Positions 34,405 through 43,714 of a stretch of DNA of 64,000 bases are shown one piece after another (the first letter of the stretch is position 1; the number at the start of each line of letters is the position of its first letter). The stretch comes from Devosia sp. (GTDB lineage Bacteria > Pseudomonadota > Alphaproteobacteria > Rhizobiales > Devosiaceae). Location: the NCBI RefSeq assembly GCF_028290435.1, contig NZ_JAQGJV010000095.1, forward strand, positions 62,001 to 126,000. Reading direction: 5' to 3'. A program made the translations under genes and the position numbers. The notes beneath the pieces are model-generated. The model did no database searches. It was given only the letters and a program-made list of their open reading frames with translations, and had not been told where the DNA came from.

Positions 34405-35899
34405 ATGCGAGCAATTAGCACGACGTCAACGCAGGGCGAGGCCGATGTGCCGACCGCCACGAGCCCGCTCCGCTGGCCCATTCTGGCCGCCGTCATGGTG
34501 TCGATGGCGATGGTCGCCTTCGAGGCCACTATCGTGTCGACCGCCATGCCGCAGATCGTCGCCGATCTGGGCGGACTGTCGCTCTATAGCTGGGTGTTCT
34601 CATCATACCTGCTGGCAACGACGGCAGTGACTGTGGTGTTCGGCAAGTTTGCCGATATCTATGGCCGCCGGCCGATCGTTTTGCTCGGCATCGGGGTATT
34701 CCTTGCAGGCTCGATCCTGGCGGGCCTGGCCTCGTCATTGCCGATGCTGATCGTGGCGCGGCTGATCCAGGGCGTCGGTGCGGGCGCGATGCAACCGGCC
34801 GCCATGACCATCATCGCCGATCTCTATCCGGGCAAGCAGCGCGGCAAGGTGCAGGGTTATCTGGCTGCGGTTTGGGCGGTCTCTGCGGTCAGCGGCCCAT
34901 TGCTTGGCAGCTTCATCGTCCACGCCATCTCCTGGCCCTGGGTGTTCTGGATCAATATTCCGATCGGGCTTGTGGCCGCGGCGATCTATTTAGGTTTTCT
35001 GCGCGAACCAGCCCGCAAGAAGGGCGGATCCGTTGATATCGTCGGGGCGATCCTGTCCGCCATCGCCATCGCCGCATTGATGCTGGCGCTGACCGAGGGC
35101 GGCAATTCGATGCTGCTGCTCGCCGGCTGCGTCATTGTTTTTGCGGTTGCGGCAGTGCTGTTCGTCTTGCAGGAGCGGCGGGCGCCGGATCCGATGATTT
35201 CGCTGGAGTTGTGGCGGCGCCCTTCGATCGCGACGGCCAATGGTGTCACCGTGCTCGCGAGCATGTCGTTGATGGGACTGACCACCTTCTTGCCGATCTA
35301 CGTGCAGGGCGTGCTGGGGCAATCGGCGATGGTCGCGGGCTTTACGCTGACCACGATGCTGCTGGGCTGGCCAAATGGGGGCGACTATCGCGGCGCGGAT
35401 TTTCTATCATCTGGGTGCGCGTCCCCTCGTGCTCACCGGCGCCGTCCTGCAGCCCATCGGGGCCCTGGTCCTGACGCTCATGGGGCCCGACAGTTCCCCG
35501 ATCCAGGCGGGCATTGCTTCGCTGATCATGGGTTTTGGCATGGGGCTTATTACCGTCTCGGCACTGCTGGTGATCCAGGGCGAGGCCGCTGCCCATGAAC
35601 GTGGGGCGGGCACGGCGTCCAACCTGTTCTCGCGCAATCTCGGCAGCACGCTCGGTGCTGCGGTGATGGGCGCTGTGCTCAATTTCGGACTTTGGCAGGT
35701 GTCGGCGGGACAGGGCGTGAGTGAGGATCAACTGCGCCAGTTGCTCGGCCGAACGGGGGATGTTGTCGCCGCCGAAGGATCGGTCCGCCTCGTGCTGCAG
35801 GGCGCGCTGCACTTGACCTTCATCGCCATGCTGGTTCTGGCGCTGGCGACGGTCTGCGTCGCGGTCTTCGTGCCGAAGCGGGTGGCGCAGCCAAAGTAG
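34405..35899 (+). pseudogene. MFS (DHA2/MDR-type) transporter, frameshifted
   Basis: The first part (34405 to about 35372) encodes a 14-helix MFS drug/proton antiporter N-terminal segment (FEATIVSTAMPQIVADLGG, GRRPIVLLGIGVFLAGS). After GWP the frame shifts by one: an extra A in CCAAATGGGG. The +1 frame continues GATIAARIFYHLGARPLVLTG to 35899, the normal rest of the protein. Removing one A would restore about 498 residues. Either a real pseudogene or a sequencing error. Confidence 0.8.
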
Positions 35900-35903
35900 G
35901 CGC

Positions 35904-36659
35904 CTAAGCCTGGGATGGCGCGCCCAATGTGACGACAAACTGCTTGGTGCGAGCTTGCACCGGCGCGTTGAACACCTGGCTGGCCGCGCCCGCTTCCACC
36001 ACTTCGCCCCGCTCCAAAAACACCACGTCGTGGGCGATCGCAGCGGCGAGGCGCAGGTCGTGGGTGGCGATGAGCATGGTGGTGCCTTCGCGGGCGAGCT
36101 GGACCAGGACGTCGACGACTTCGCCGGCGAGTTCGGGATCGAGGGCGGAGGTGGGTTCGTCGCAGAGGAGGACTTTGGGGGAGGGGGCGAGGGCGCGGGC
36201 GATGGCGACGCGCTGTTGCTGGCCGCCGGAGAGGTTGGTGGGCCAAGCATCGGCCTTGTGGGACATGCCGACCTTGTCGAGCAGTTCGAGGGCGCGGGTG
36301 CGGGCTTTGTCCTTGGGCCAGTTGAGGACTGTCAGAAGGGATTCCATGACGTTTTCCAGCGCGGTCTGGTGCGGGAAAAGCTGGAAATTCTGGAATACCA
36401 TGCCGGTGTGACGGCGCAGGCGCAGGATGGCGTCGCGGTGGGGGTGGGATTTTGGGTTGAAATCCAGCACGGCGTCATCGATCTGCACGCGGCCGGATTG
36501 GGGGATTTCGAGGAGATTGACGCAGCGCAGCAGGGTGCTCTTGCCGCCGCCGGAGGGGCCGATCAGGGCGGTGACGCCGCCTTCGCGCACGGCGACGCTG
36601 ACATCGTTGAGGACGGTGAGGTCGCCGAAGCTCTTGTGAATGTGGTCGAGGGTGATCAC
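35904..36659 (-). CDS. Amino acid ABC transporter ATP-binding protein
   Basis: 251 residues. Walker A GPSGGGKST near residue 34, ABC signature LSGGQQQR near 148 and Walker B VLLCDEPTSALD near 166. Polar amino-acid family. Start is GTG at 36659 overlapping the permease stop (GTGA). Works with the permease and binding protein upstream on the same strand; cystine or another polar amino acid is likely, by resemblance of the binding protein to FliY/TcyJ. Confidence 0.93.
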   Translation of the reverse strand: MITLDHIHKSFGDLTVLNDVSVAVREGGVTALIGPSGGGKSTLLRCVNLLEIPQSGRVQIDDAVLDFNPKSHPHRDAILRLRRHTGMVFQNFQLFPHQTALENVMESLLTVLNWPKDKARTRALELLDKVGMSHKADAWPTNLSGGQQQRVAIARALAPSPKVLLCDEPTSALDPELAGEVVDVLVQLAREGTTMLIATHDLRLAAAIAHDVVFLERGEVVEAGAASQVFNAPVQARTKQFVVTLGAPSQA

Positions 36660-37336
36660 GAGGCGGCCTCCATGTGGCCGCCATAGCGGGAGAGGCGTTT
36701 TTCCAGACGGGTCTGCAGGGTGGAGAGGACGGAGCTGAGCGCCAGGTAGATGATGGCGACTTCGATATAGATGATCAGCGGCTCGTAGGTGGTGGCGACG
36801 ATGCGCTGGCCGGCCTGGAACAGCTCGGGCACTGTGACGGCGGCGGCCAGCGATGTGTCCTTGATGAGGGCGATGAAGGTGTTGGACAGGGGCGGCACGG
36901 CGATGCGGCTGGCCTGGGGCAAGATGGTGCGGCGCATGGCTTGCGGCCAGGTCATGCCGATGGAGAAGGCGGCTTCCCACTGGCCCTTGGGCACGGCGGT
37001 GATGACGGCGCGGATAATCTCGGACGTATAGGCGCCGACATTGAGGGTGAAGCCGATCAGGGCGGCGGGGAAGGCGTCGAGGACGATGCCGATGCTGGGC
37101 AGGCCGTAAAAGATCAGGAAGAGTTGGACGAGGAGCGGCGTGCCGCGAATGACCCAGACGTAGAATTTGACGATGGCCGAGAGGGGCGCGGGGCCGAAGA
37201 GGCGGGTGATGGCGGCGATGAAGCCGACGGCGAGGCCGAGGGCGAAGGAGAGCAGGGTCAGCGGCACGGTGAAGAGGATGCCGGCGCGCAGGAGCGGCAG
37301 CAGGGAGGTCAGCATCAGGTCGAGCCAGTGCGGCAT
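36656..37336 (-). CDS. Amino acid ABC transporter permease
   Basis: 226 residues, HisM/GlnP type, with five to six membrane helices and the EAA-like loop EAAFSIGMTWPQAMRRTILPQA near residues 120-141. Belongs with the ATP-binding gene downstream and the binding protein 210 bases upstream; a large inverted repeat lies between permease and binding protein. Confidence 0.93.
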   Translation of the reverse strand: MPHWLDLMLTSLLPLLRAGILFTVPLTLLSFALGLAVGFIAAITRLFGPAPLSAIVKFYVWVIRGTPLLVQLFLIFYGLPSIGIVLDAFPAALIGFTLNVGAYTSEIIRAVITAVPKGQWEAAFSIGMTWPQAMRRTILPQASRIAVPPLSNTFIALIKDTSLAAAVTVPELFQAGQRIVATTYEPLIIYIEVAIIYLALSSVLSTLQTRLEKRLSRYGGHMEAAS

Positions 37337-37413
37337 GGATGGGTCCCCGTGAGACGTGGATGAGTCTCGATAGCATTAGTGGGTCGGTGAGGGGAGAGTT
37401 TTGGGCGGCGTCC

Positions 37414-37545
37414 TTCACCTCTCCCTTTGGGGGAGAGGTCGGCGCGCAGCGACGGGTGAGGGGGCCTTTCCCAGGCAGCGCACCCGGTAAAGGCCCCCTC
37501 ACCCGACCCAAAAGGGTCGACCTCTCCCCCAAAGGGAGAGGTGAA
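37414..37545. repeat. Long inverted repeat in ABC transporter operon
   Basis: TTCACCTCTCCCTTTGGGGG (37414 on) and its inverse (ending 37545) are essentially perfect, with a second pair GGTGAGGGGGCCTTT/AAAGGCCCCCTCACC inside. It sits between the binding-protein stop (37548) and the permease start, where such hairpins usually protect the upstream cistron mRNA. Confidence 0.8.
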
Positions 37546-37547
37546 GA

Positions 37548-38321
37548 TTACTTGGAGACGTCGGCGCCGAAGTATTTCTGGGAGATCGTCGCGTAGGTGC
37601 CGTCGGCCTTGATCGAGACCAGGGCGTCGTTGATGGCGGCGAGCAGTTCGGGATTGCCCTTGGCGATCAACACGCCCGAATGGTCGGCGGCGTCCTGGGT
37701 GGCGGCGATCTTCACGTTGGCATCGGGCTTCTGCTTCTTGAAATCGTAGAAGGAGAGGCTGTCATTGATGGTGGCATCGGCGCGGCCGTCGATGACCAGG
37801 GCAATGGACTGATCGAAGCCGTCGGTGCCGACGAGTTCAGCGCCGCTCTCGGTGGCGAGCTTGCCAAAATTGCTGGTCAGGGTCTGGGCGGACTTTTTGC
37901 CAGCGAGATCGGCGAAGCTGGTGATGGCGGTATTGTCGCCGCGCACGACCAGCACGGCCTTGGAGGCGATGTAGGGTTCGGAGAAATCGTATTTGGCCTG
38001 GCGCTCGGGATTGATGCCGACCTGGTTGATGACAGCGTCATAGCGCTTGGCATCGATGCCGGCGATCAGGCCATCCCACTTGCCTTCGACGAACTCGGCT
38101 TTGACGCCCAGGCGCTTGGCGATTTCCTGGCCGATTTCGACGTCGAAGCCCACGAGGGCGCCGGTATCGTCATGGAAGGTGAACGGCGCATAGGTGCCCT
38201 CGGTGCCGATGCGCAGCGTGCCGGCGGACTTGATGGCGTCGAGGCCGGACTGCGCGAAGGTTGGGGTCATCACTGCCAGCTGCAGCAGGCCCAAAGCAAT
38301 AATCGACTTTACCAGTTTCAT
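37548..38321 (-). CDS. Amino acid ABC transporter substrate-binding protein
   Basis: 257 residues with a signal peptide (ending TFAQ) and the polar amino-acid type periplasmic binding fold (LRIGTEGTYAPFTFHDDTGALVGFDVEIG near residue 35). Closest by recall to cystine-binding FliY/TcyJ proteins. ATG at 38321 after AAGGAG; an earlier frame lacks a signal peptide. First gene of the transporter operon. Confidence 0.92.
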   Translation of the reverse strand: MKLVKSIIALGLLQLAVMTPTFAQSGLDAIKSAGTLRIGTEGTYAPFTFHDDTGALVGFDVEIGQEIAKRLGVKAEFVEGKWDGLIAGIDAKRYDAVINQVGINPERQAKYDFSEPYIASKAVLVVRGDNTAITSFADLAGKKSAQTLTSNFGKLATESGAELVGTDGFDQSIALVIDGRADATINDSLSFYDFKKQKPDANVKIAATQDAADHSGVLIAKGNPELLAAINDALVSIKADGTYATISQKYFGADVSK

Positions 38322-38527
38322 GTTTGTCTCCTTGCAGCGCGTATGTTTCCCACGGCGCAAGGTGATCTATAGGCGCGGTTCAGTCTTCGCCATGGTTGTT
38401 GCCAGCAAAAAGCAGGATGTTTCTGCCGTGGCGCCCGAGACGCATTGGCATACTCAGGATTTGGATTTTGGGGAAATGGCGCTGCTGGCGAATAGTGGGG
38501 CGGCCGCCCGGAGGCGACCGCCGACAG

Positions 38528-40942
38528 TCAGCTCACGATGCGCAGTTGTTTCGGCGTGTCCCAGCCCAGGCCCTCGATAGTGGTTTCGCGACCCTCGGTG
38601 ATATTGGCGAAAGTGGCGATGGCGGCGGGGCGGCTGAGGAGGAACCCCTGGGCTTCGCCGCAGGTTTCGCCGCGCAGGAAATCGAGCTCTTCCCGCCGTT
38701 CGATGCCTTCGGCCACCACCGGCAGCTTGAGGCCGGCGCCGAGGCCGAGGACCGCGCGGACGATGGCGGCGGACTGCTCGTTGCTGTCGACCGACTTGAT
38801 GAAGGACTGGTCGATCTTGATCTTGTCGAACGGGAAGGCGCGCAGGTTGGCCAGCGAGGAATAGCCGGTGCCGAAGTCGTCCATGGCGATGCGCACGCCC
38901 AGGGCCTTGATCTGGCGCAGGCTGATCAGGGTGCGGTTGATATCGCGGACCAGGGCCGTCTCGGTGATCTCGATCTCGAGGCGCTCGGGGGCCAGGCCGG
39001 TCTTGCGCAGGATTTCGGCGATCATTTCGGGCAATTGGGCGCTCTGCATCTGCACCGCCGAGACATTGACGGCGATGGAGAGGGGGCTGGACCAGGAGGC
39101 GGCCTCCTCGCAGGCGGTGAGCATGACCCACTCGCCGATCTGCATGATCAGCCCGCTTTCCTCGGCGACGGGGATGAAGGTGCTGGGCGAAATCTGGCCA
39201 TGGTCCGGATGAGCCCAGCGCACCAGTGCTTCGAACCCGGTCACCAGGCCCGAGGCGATATCGACCTGGGGCTGATAGACCAGATGCAGTTCCTGGCGGG
39301 AAATGGCGTGGCGCAGGTCGTTTTCCATCAGGCGGCGCTCGCGCACGGCGGTGCCCATTTCGGTTTCGAAGAAGCGGTAGATGCCGCGGCCGTCATGCTT
39401 GGCGCGGTAGAGCGCGGTATCGGCATGGGTGACCAGGTGTTGCGGGTCTTCGGCATTGTCGGGGAACAGCGAAATACCGATCGAGGCGGAGATCAGGGTG
39501 CCGTCGGCGGCGTTCTGGTTGGCGTCACGGAAGCCGTCGAGAATGCGCTCGGCAATGCGGCCGGCGCGGGCCGGGCTGCCGATATCGGGGATGATGACGG
39601 AGAACTCGTCGCCGCCGATGCGCGCCGCAAAACCCTTGTCGCCAATGGTGGCGAGCAGCGACTCGCCGACCCGCTTCAGCAGGGCATCGCCGGAGGGGTG
39701 GCCGAACAGGTCGTTGACCTCCTTGAAGCGGTCGAGATCGAGGCACAGCACGGCAAAGCTCTGGCCCTGGCGCGTCGCCAAGGCGATTTCGCTTTCCAGG
39801 TGGCGATTGAAGCTGGCGCGGTTGGGCAGGCCGGTCAGCGCGTCGTGATGGGCGAGGAAGCGGATATGCTGCTCGGCCTGGCGGCGGGCGCTGAGATCGC
39901 GGACGGCCACAACGTGGTGCGGCTTGCCGCTATAGTCCACCTTGCGCAGGATGACCTCGACCGGAATGCGCATGCCCTTGGGGCCCACGAGATCGGTTTC
40001 GACGGCGACATTGTGCCGGGCGAGCAGGGCGGCGCAGGTGGTCTCATCGAAATAGGCCGACAGTGGCTTACCGGTGACTTCGTCGTCACTCTGGCCGACC
40101 AGAGTGCGGAAGCTGGCATTGACCGTGACGATGTTGTCGTTGAGGCAGACCATCAGGCCCTCGACGGCGGCATCGGCGAGGCCGCGCATGCGGTGACCTT
40201 CAAGGGCGGCGCGCTTTTCTTCGCGCAAATCGAGGCGCAGCGCCATGAGGGCGGTGAGCAGGACCATGATACTGCCGATGGCCACCGCTATTCCCAGATA
40301 TTCGGGGGTCGCATCGGCGGCGCTGACGATGGCGTAGCAGTTTTGCATGCCAGCGGCACCCATGCCGGTGAAGTGCATGGCGCAGATGCCCAGAGTGAGC
40401 AGGGCCGTGCCGCCGAAGCGGGATTTGACGCCGGTGCCGAGCGCAGCAACCAGCAGGGCCGCGGCGCCGAACACCATGCCGAGGAGAAGCGACGAAGCAA
40501 CCAGCGTGGTGTCCCAGGCAATGTTGCCGCCGATCATCAGCGCGACCATGCCGACATAGTGCATGCCCGCAATGCCGATGCCGACGATGGCGCCGCCCAA
40601 GGCCTTGTCGGAGCGTCGACTGCCGGCCGTGGCCACCCAGAAGCCGCCGCCGGTCACCACGATGGCGAGCGCCAGCGAGAGCAGCGTCATCCACAGGTCA
40701 TAGCCGGTCGGCATGCCGATGGCGAAGGCGAGCATGGCCACGAAATGGGTGGCCCAGATGCCAAAGCCGACCGAACCGGCAGCGATCGCCAGCCAAATGG
40801 CGCGGGTGCGGCCGGGCCTGAGTTTTTGCGCGTGACTTAGCAGCGTGACGCCGGCGAAGGCGGATAGCGCGCAGATGAGAGCGGCAAGGACCACGAGGCG
40901 CAAGTCGTGATGGAAGAACAGCGTGGAGAGGACAGTTTGCAT
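38528..40942 (-). CDS. MHYT - PAS - GGDEF - EAL membrane cyclic-di-GMP protein
   Basis: 804 residues. Seven-helix MHYT sensor (THFVAML, MHYVGMVAL, MHFTGMGA: three MHYT-type motifs in the first 230 residues), PAS near 250-350, GGDEF (RIGGDEFSVII near 440, intact active site), EAL (TGFEALVRWAHP near 572; DDFGTGYSSL near 688). The MHYT domain may bind copper and sense gas or redox. Both catalytic motifs are intact, so synthesis or degradation of c-di-GMP cannot be decided. Confidence 0.95.
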   Translation of the reverse strand: MQTVLSTLFFHHDLRLVVLAALICALSAFAGVTLLSHAQKLRPGRTRAIWLAIAAGSVGFGIWATHFVAMLAFAIGMPTGYDLWMTLLSLALAIVVTGGGFWVATAGSRRSDKALGGAIVGIGIAGMHYVGMVALMIGGNIAWDTTLVASSLLLGMVFGAAALLVAALGTGVKSRFGGTALLTLGICAMHFTGMGAAGMQNCYAIVSAADATPEYLGIAVAIGSIMVLLTALMALRLDLREEKRAALEGHRMRGLADAAVEGLMVCLNDNIVTVNASFRTLVGQSDDEVTGKPLSAYFDETTCAALLARHNVAVETDLVGPKGMRIPVEVILRKVDYSGKPHHVVAVRDLSARRQAEQHIRFLAHHDALTGLPNRASFNRHLESEIALATRQGQSFAVLCLDLDRFKEVNDLFGHPSGDALLKRVGESLLATIGDKGFAARIGGDEFSVIIPDIGSPARAGRIAERILDGFRDANQNAADGTLISASIGISLFPDNAEDPQHLVTHADTALYRAKHDGRGIYRFFETEMGTAVRERRLMENDLRHAISRQELHLVYQPQVDIASGLVTGFEALVRWAHPDHGQISPSTFIPVAEESGLIMQIGEWVMLTACEEAASWSSPLSIAVNVSAVQMQSAQLPEMIAEILRKTGLAPERLEIEITETALVRDINRTLISLRQIKALGVRIAMDDFGTGYSSLANLRAFPFDKIKIDQSFIKSVDSNEQSAAIVRAVLGLGAGLKLPVVAEGIERREELDFLRGETCGEAQGFLLSRPAAIATFANITEGRETTIEGLGWDTPKQLRIVS

Positions 40943-41095
40943 AATGGTCTCGGCGTTAATTACCTAGACCATCAGGGCGGGTCAGTAAAAACCCTATGAA
41001 GGCGAAAATAACGTGATCGAAATCGGGCGGATTACGGCCCGGCTAGTTAATGATGTGTGGCGAGGGCCAGCCGATAAACGGCTGGCTTTATTGAG

Positions 41096-41683
41096 CTAAT
41101 AGACGCGGATCGAGGAGACGGCATCGTTCAGATAGCGTCCCAGCACCGGTTCGCTCTTGATGATGCGGGTGCAATAGGACTGGAAATCGGCGTCGCGGCA
41201 GACGGCAGCGGAGACATGGCCCTCTACGGTCACCGAGGAGAAGCGATTATCGAGGTGGGACAGCAACAGGTCGTTGTAGACATTGCCGGAGGTCATGCAG
41301 ACCGAGGCGCCGGTATAGTTGCGGCCTTCGAAGAAGCAGATTTGGCCGGGGCCGCCATGGCCATAGTTCAGGCGCGGGCCACTCAGCGGGCCGGCCGAGG
41401 ACAGACCGAAGCTCAGCTTGGAGATCTGGGCCCAGCCGCGTTCATGGCCTTGGCCAACCACGCACCACCGCACGGTGCAGCGATAGACCAGGATGGCCTG
41501 GTCGGCGGCGATGGCGCCGACAACGTCATAAGGGCCGCCGGGACCTTGGCGTAGGGTCAGGTCCTGAGTGCTCCAGGCGGGCGTGCCGTATCCGGGACCT
41601 TCGGCCATTGCGGGTGCCACTGCGAACAGCAGGACCAAAGGCGCAATAAGTGCAAGCAGGATTTGGCGCGTGCGCAGTACCAT
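41096..41683 (-). CDS. Secreted SH3 / beta-gamma-crystallin-like protein 1
   Basis: 195 residues: signal peptide (ending APAMA), divergent SH3b domain (LTLRQGPGGPYDVVGAI...VYRCTVRWCVVG...GWAQISKL), and a C-terminal beta/gamma-crystallin-like (peptidase inhibitor I36-type) domain (GQICFFEGRNYTGASVCMTSG...VSSIRVY). The ATG at 41683 is chosen because it begins the signal peptide. First of three neighbouring paralogues. Confidence 0.78.
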   Translation of the reverse strand: MVLRTRQILLALIAPLVLLFAVAPAMAEGPGYGTPAWSTQDLTLRQGPGGPYDVVGAIAADQAILVYRCTVRWCVVGQGHERGWAQISKLSFGLSSAGPLSGPRLNYGHGGPGQICFFEGRNYTGASVCMTSGNVYNDLLLSHLDNRFSSVTVEGHVSAAVCRDADFQSYCTRIIKSEPVLGRYLNDAVSSIRVY

Positions 41684-41768
41684 GAATAAAGGCTCCCAGG
41701 ATCGGCGTAAGATGGCGCGATAGTAGCGCGGGCGGTTGCCACATCCAAGCCGCAATTACCAAAGGCAA

Positions 41769-41799
41769 ACAAAAAGCGCCACCCCCAGGGGGCGGCGCT
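41769..41799 (-). terminator. Terminator of SH3/crystallin gene 2
   Basis: Minus-strand GCGCCGCCCC...GGTGGCGC stem followed by TTTTTG, about 20 bases after the stop at 41820. Confidence 0.75.
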
Positions 41800-41819
41800 T
41801 GATGTGGCGTTAGAGCATT

Positions 41820-42608
41820 TTAGCGAATGCGGACCGAATACACGTCGCCGAAGCTGCTGAGGGAGGAGGCGCTGGTGGTGTAGGTGCGGCAATCGCGGAA
41901 GTTGCGATCGGCGCAGACCTGGACGCTCAAGCCGTCCTCATTTTCCATCGACTGGAAGGTGCCAGCCATGCGGCCAAGGTCGCGGACGCTGTCGCCCGAC
42001 TGGTAGCATTCGCTGTTCCCGCGGAAGCGGCTGCGATCGTAGAAGCAGACTTCGGCATCCTGATAGACGGGAGGACGCGTGCCCGGGCCATTGCCGGGGA
42101 AGTTGTCACCGGGGCGCGGGCCGGGGCCGTTACCATTGCCGGGGAAGCCGGGGAATGGACCGTTATTGCCGGGGAATGGACCGTTATTGCCGGGGAAGGG
42201 GCCATTATTGCCCGGACGGGGGCCGGGGCCGTTATTGCCGTTGCCGACACCGATATTGATGTTGGGACCGCCGGGGCCGCCGACGGAGAAGCCGAAGGAC
42301 ACGCCCGGATTGCTCGGATTGACGGGGCGGCCACCGGCGCTGAGGTATTGGGCGGAAACCCAGCCGGAGATGCGACGGCCTTCGACATAGCAGAAGCCAG
42401 AGTCACAGCGCTGCACATCGACCTGCGTGCCGCTCGGCACGGCGGTGACAACGGCGTAGTTGGTACCGGGGCCGGAACGCACATTGACGTTGGAGGTAAT
42501 GACGCCCGGCGCTGCCTGGGTTGCGGGGAGGAAGGTGAGTGCGGCAGCGGCGGCCACGGCAAAGCCGGTGGCAAGGTTCAGCAGCATTCTGCGAGTTTGG
42601 CGGTTCAT
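41820..42608 (-). CDS. Secreted SH3 / beta-gamma-crystallin-like protein 2
   Basis: 262 residues: signal peptide (ending ATQA), SH3b domain (SNVNVRSGPGTNYAVV...QRCDSGFCYVE...SGWVSAQYL, 35-95), a Gly/Asn/Pro linker of repeated NNGPFPGNNGPFPG units (130-180), and a crystallin-like C-terminus (EVCFYDRSRFRGNSECYQSGDSVRDL...DVYSVRIR). ATG at 42608 with GGAG site. Confidence 0.8.
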   Translation of the reverse strand: MNRQTRRMLLNLATGFAVAAAAALTFLPATQAAPGVITSNVNVRSGPGTNYAVVTAVPSGTQVDVQRCDSGFCYVEGRRISGWVSAQYLSAGGRPVNPSNPGVSFGFSVGGPGGPNINIGVGNGNNGPGPRPGNNGPFPGNNGPFPGNNGPFPGFPGNGNGPGPRPGDNFPGNGPGTRPPVYQDAEVCFYDRSRFRGNSECYQSGDSVRDLGRMAGTFQSMENEDGLSVQVCADRNFRDCRTYTTSASSLSSFGDVYSVRIR

Positions 42609-42755
42609 CAAGGCGCTCCATGGATGGGCTTAGTCGGCGTGCCCAGGAATCGGGCACGCGGAAGATTAGGTGGGATGTTGTGCTAGGAACGGGGCGCCGG
42701 TGCAAAGGGTTCCTGCACCGGCCAATTGCCGGGCCGCCGGTCGGCAGCCCTGAAC

Positions 42756-43454
42756 TCAGTAGACCTCGAGCGAGGAGACGCGGCGGTCGATCTGGCTGGG
42801 CAGGCGCGACTGGCTGGAGCGCAGGGTGGCGCAGGCGCCTTCCATATCCTCGTCGCGGCACAGATCGACGCGGGCGCGGCCAAAGATTTCAACCGAGCGG
42901 ATTTCATTGTCCCAATCGTCCGGCAGATAGGCGTAGCTCTGGCCACGATCGACGCAGAAGCTGTCGCCCCGGAAATTGGTGCTGCTATAGAAGCAGGCCT
43001 GGGCGCGCTGCGAGGGCTGGGGGCGCGGCGGACGCGGCTGCTGCTGCGGCGGGAATGGGCCTGGATTGTCGTTGCCGAAGCCGAAATCGAAATTGAAGCT
43101 GGGGCCGTTATTGTTGCCGCCATTGTTCCCGTTATTGCCGGGCCGTGGCGGCTGGCTGCCGGAATCGACGCCGATAGTGGGGGTGGGGATGATGCCCTTG
43201 AAGGTGATGAAGTCCTTGCCGATCCAGCCGGTCAGACCGCCGCCCGATACCTTGCACCACACGCCGTTGCAGCCAATTATATCAAGCTGCTGCGATGCGC
43301 CAATGGTGCCGAGAAATGCAGCGCCGGAATTGGGCTCGGACAGAACCTGGGCATCCTGGCGGGTGACGCCGGGCGTGGCAAAAGCCGGAGTGGCGAGGGC
43401 GATCAGGGACATCGCGGCGGCGAAGGCGGCAATGGCAAGGCGGAAGGTGGGCAT
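42756..43454 (-). CDS. Secreted SH3 / beta-gamma-crystallin-like protein 3
   Basis: 232 residues: signal peptide (ending TPAFA), SH3-like domain (VLSEPNSGAAFLGTIGASQ...IIGCNGVWCKVSGGGLTGWI), Gly/Asn/Pro linker (NNGNNGGNNNGP), crystallin-like C-terminus (ACFYSSTNFRGDSFCVDRGQ...VSSLEVY). ATG at 43454. The three genes are tandem but separately promoted or co-transcribed; gap 136-150 bases. Confidence 0.8.
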   Translation of the reverse strand: MPTFRLAIAAFAAAMSLIALATPAFATPGVTRQDAQVLSEPNSGAAFLGTIGASQQLDIIGCNGVWCKVSGGGLTGWIGKDFITFKGIIPTPTIGVDSGSQPPRPGNNGNNGGNNNGPSFNFDFGFGNDNPGPFPPQQQPRPPRPQPSQRAQACFYSSTNFRGDSFCVDRGQSYAYLPDDWDNEIRSVEIFGRARVDLCRDEDMEGACATLRSSQSRLPSQIDRRVSSLEVY

Positions 43455-43567
43455 GAGGGGCTCCCGATGGCGATCGCAATGGCGACCTGATGACGTTTGA
43501 GCATGAACAGGCTGAACGCGACCTGAACGGATTCGTTCAGCATTATGGCCATTCAAGGGAGGCAGGC

Positions 43568-43714
43568 TCAGAGACTGCTTGGAAATTCCATTCTGGCGGT
43601 CTTCTGCGGTGGTATTTGCAGCGCGGACCTTCGGGTGCTCATGGGCTGGAGTACGGTGCGCTCTGGTCCTCGAAACCCACCTCACTCACCAAGCAAGTTT
43701 TCAAACGGCTTCTC
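43568..43714. repeat. Family A long hairpin repeat, copy 2 (degenerate)
   Basis: Left GAGACTGCTTGGAAATTCCATTCTGG and right CAAACGGCTTCTCA retain the family A ends, the core has diverged. Its right end overlaps the TGA stop of the thioesterase gene. Confidence 0.6.
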
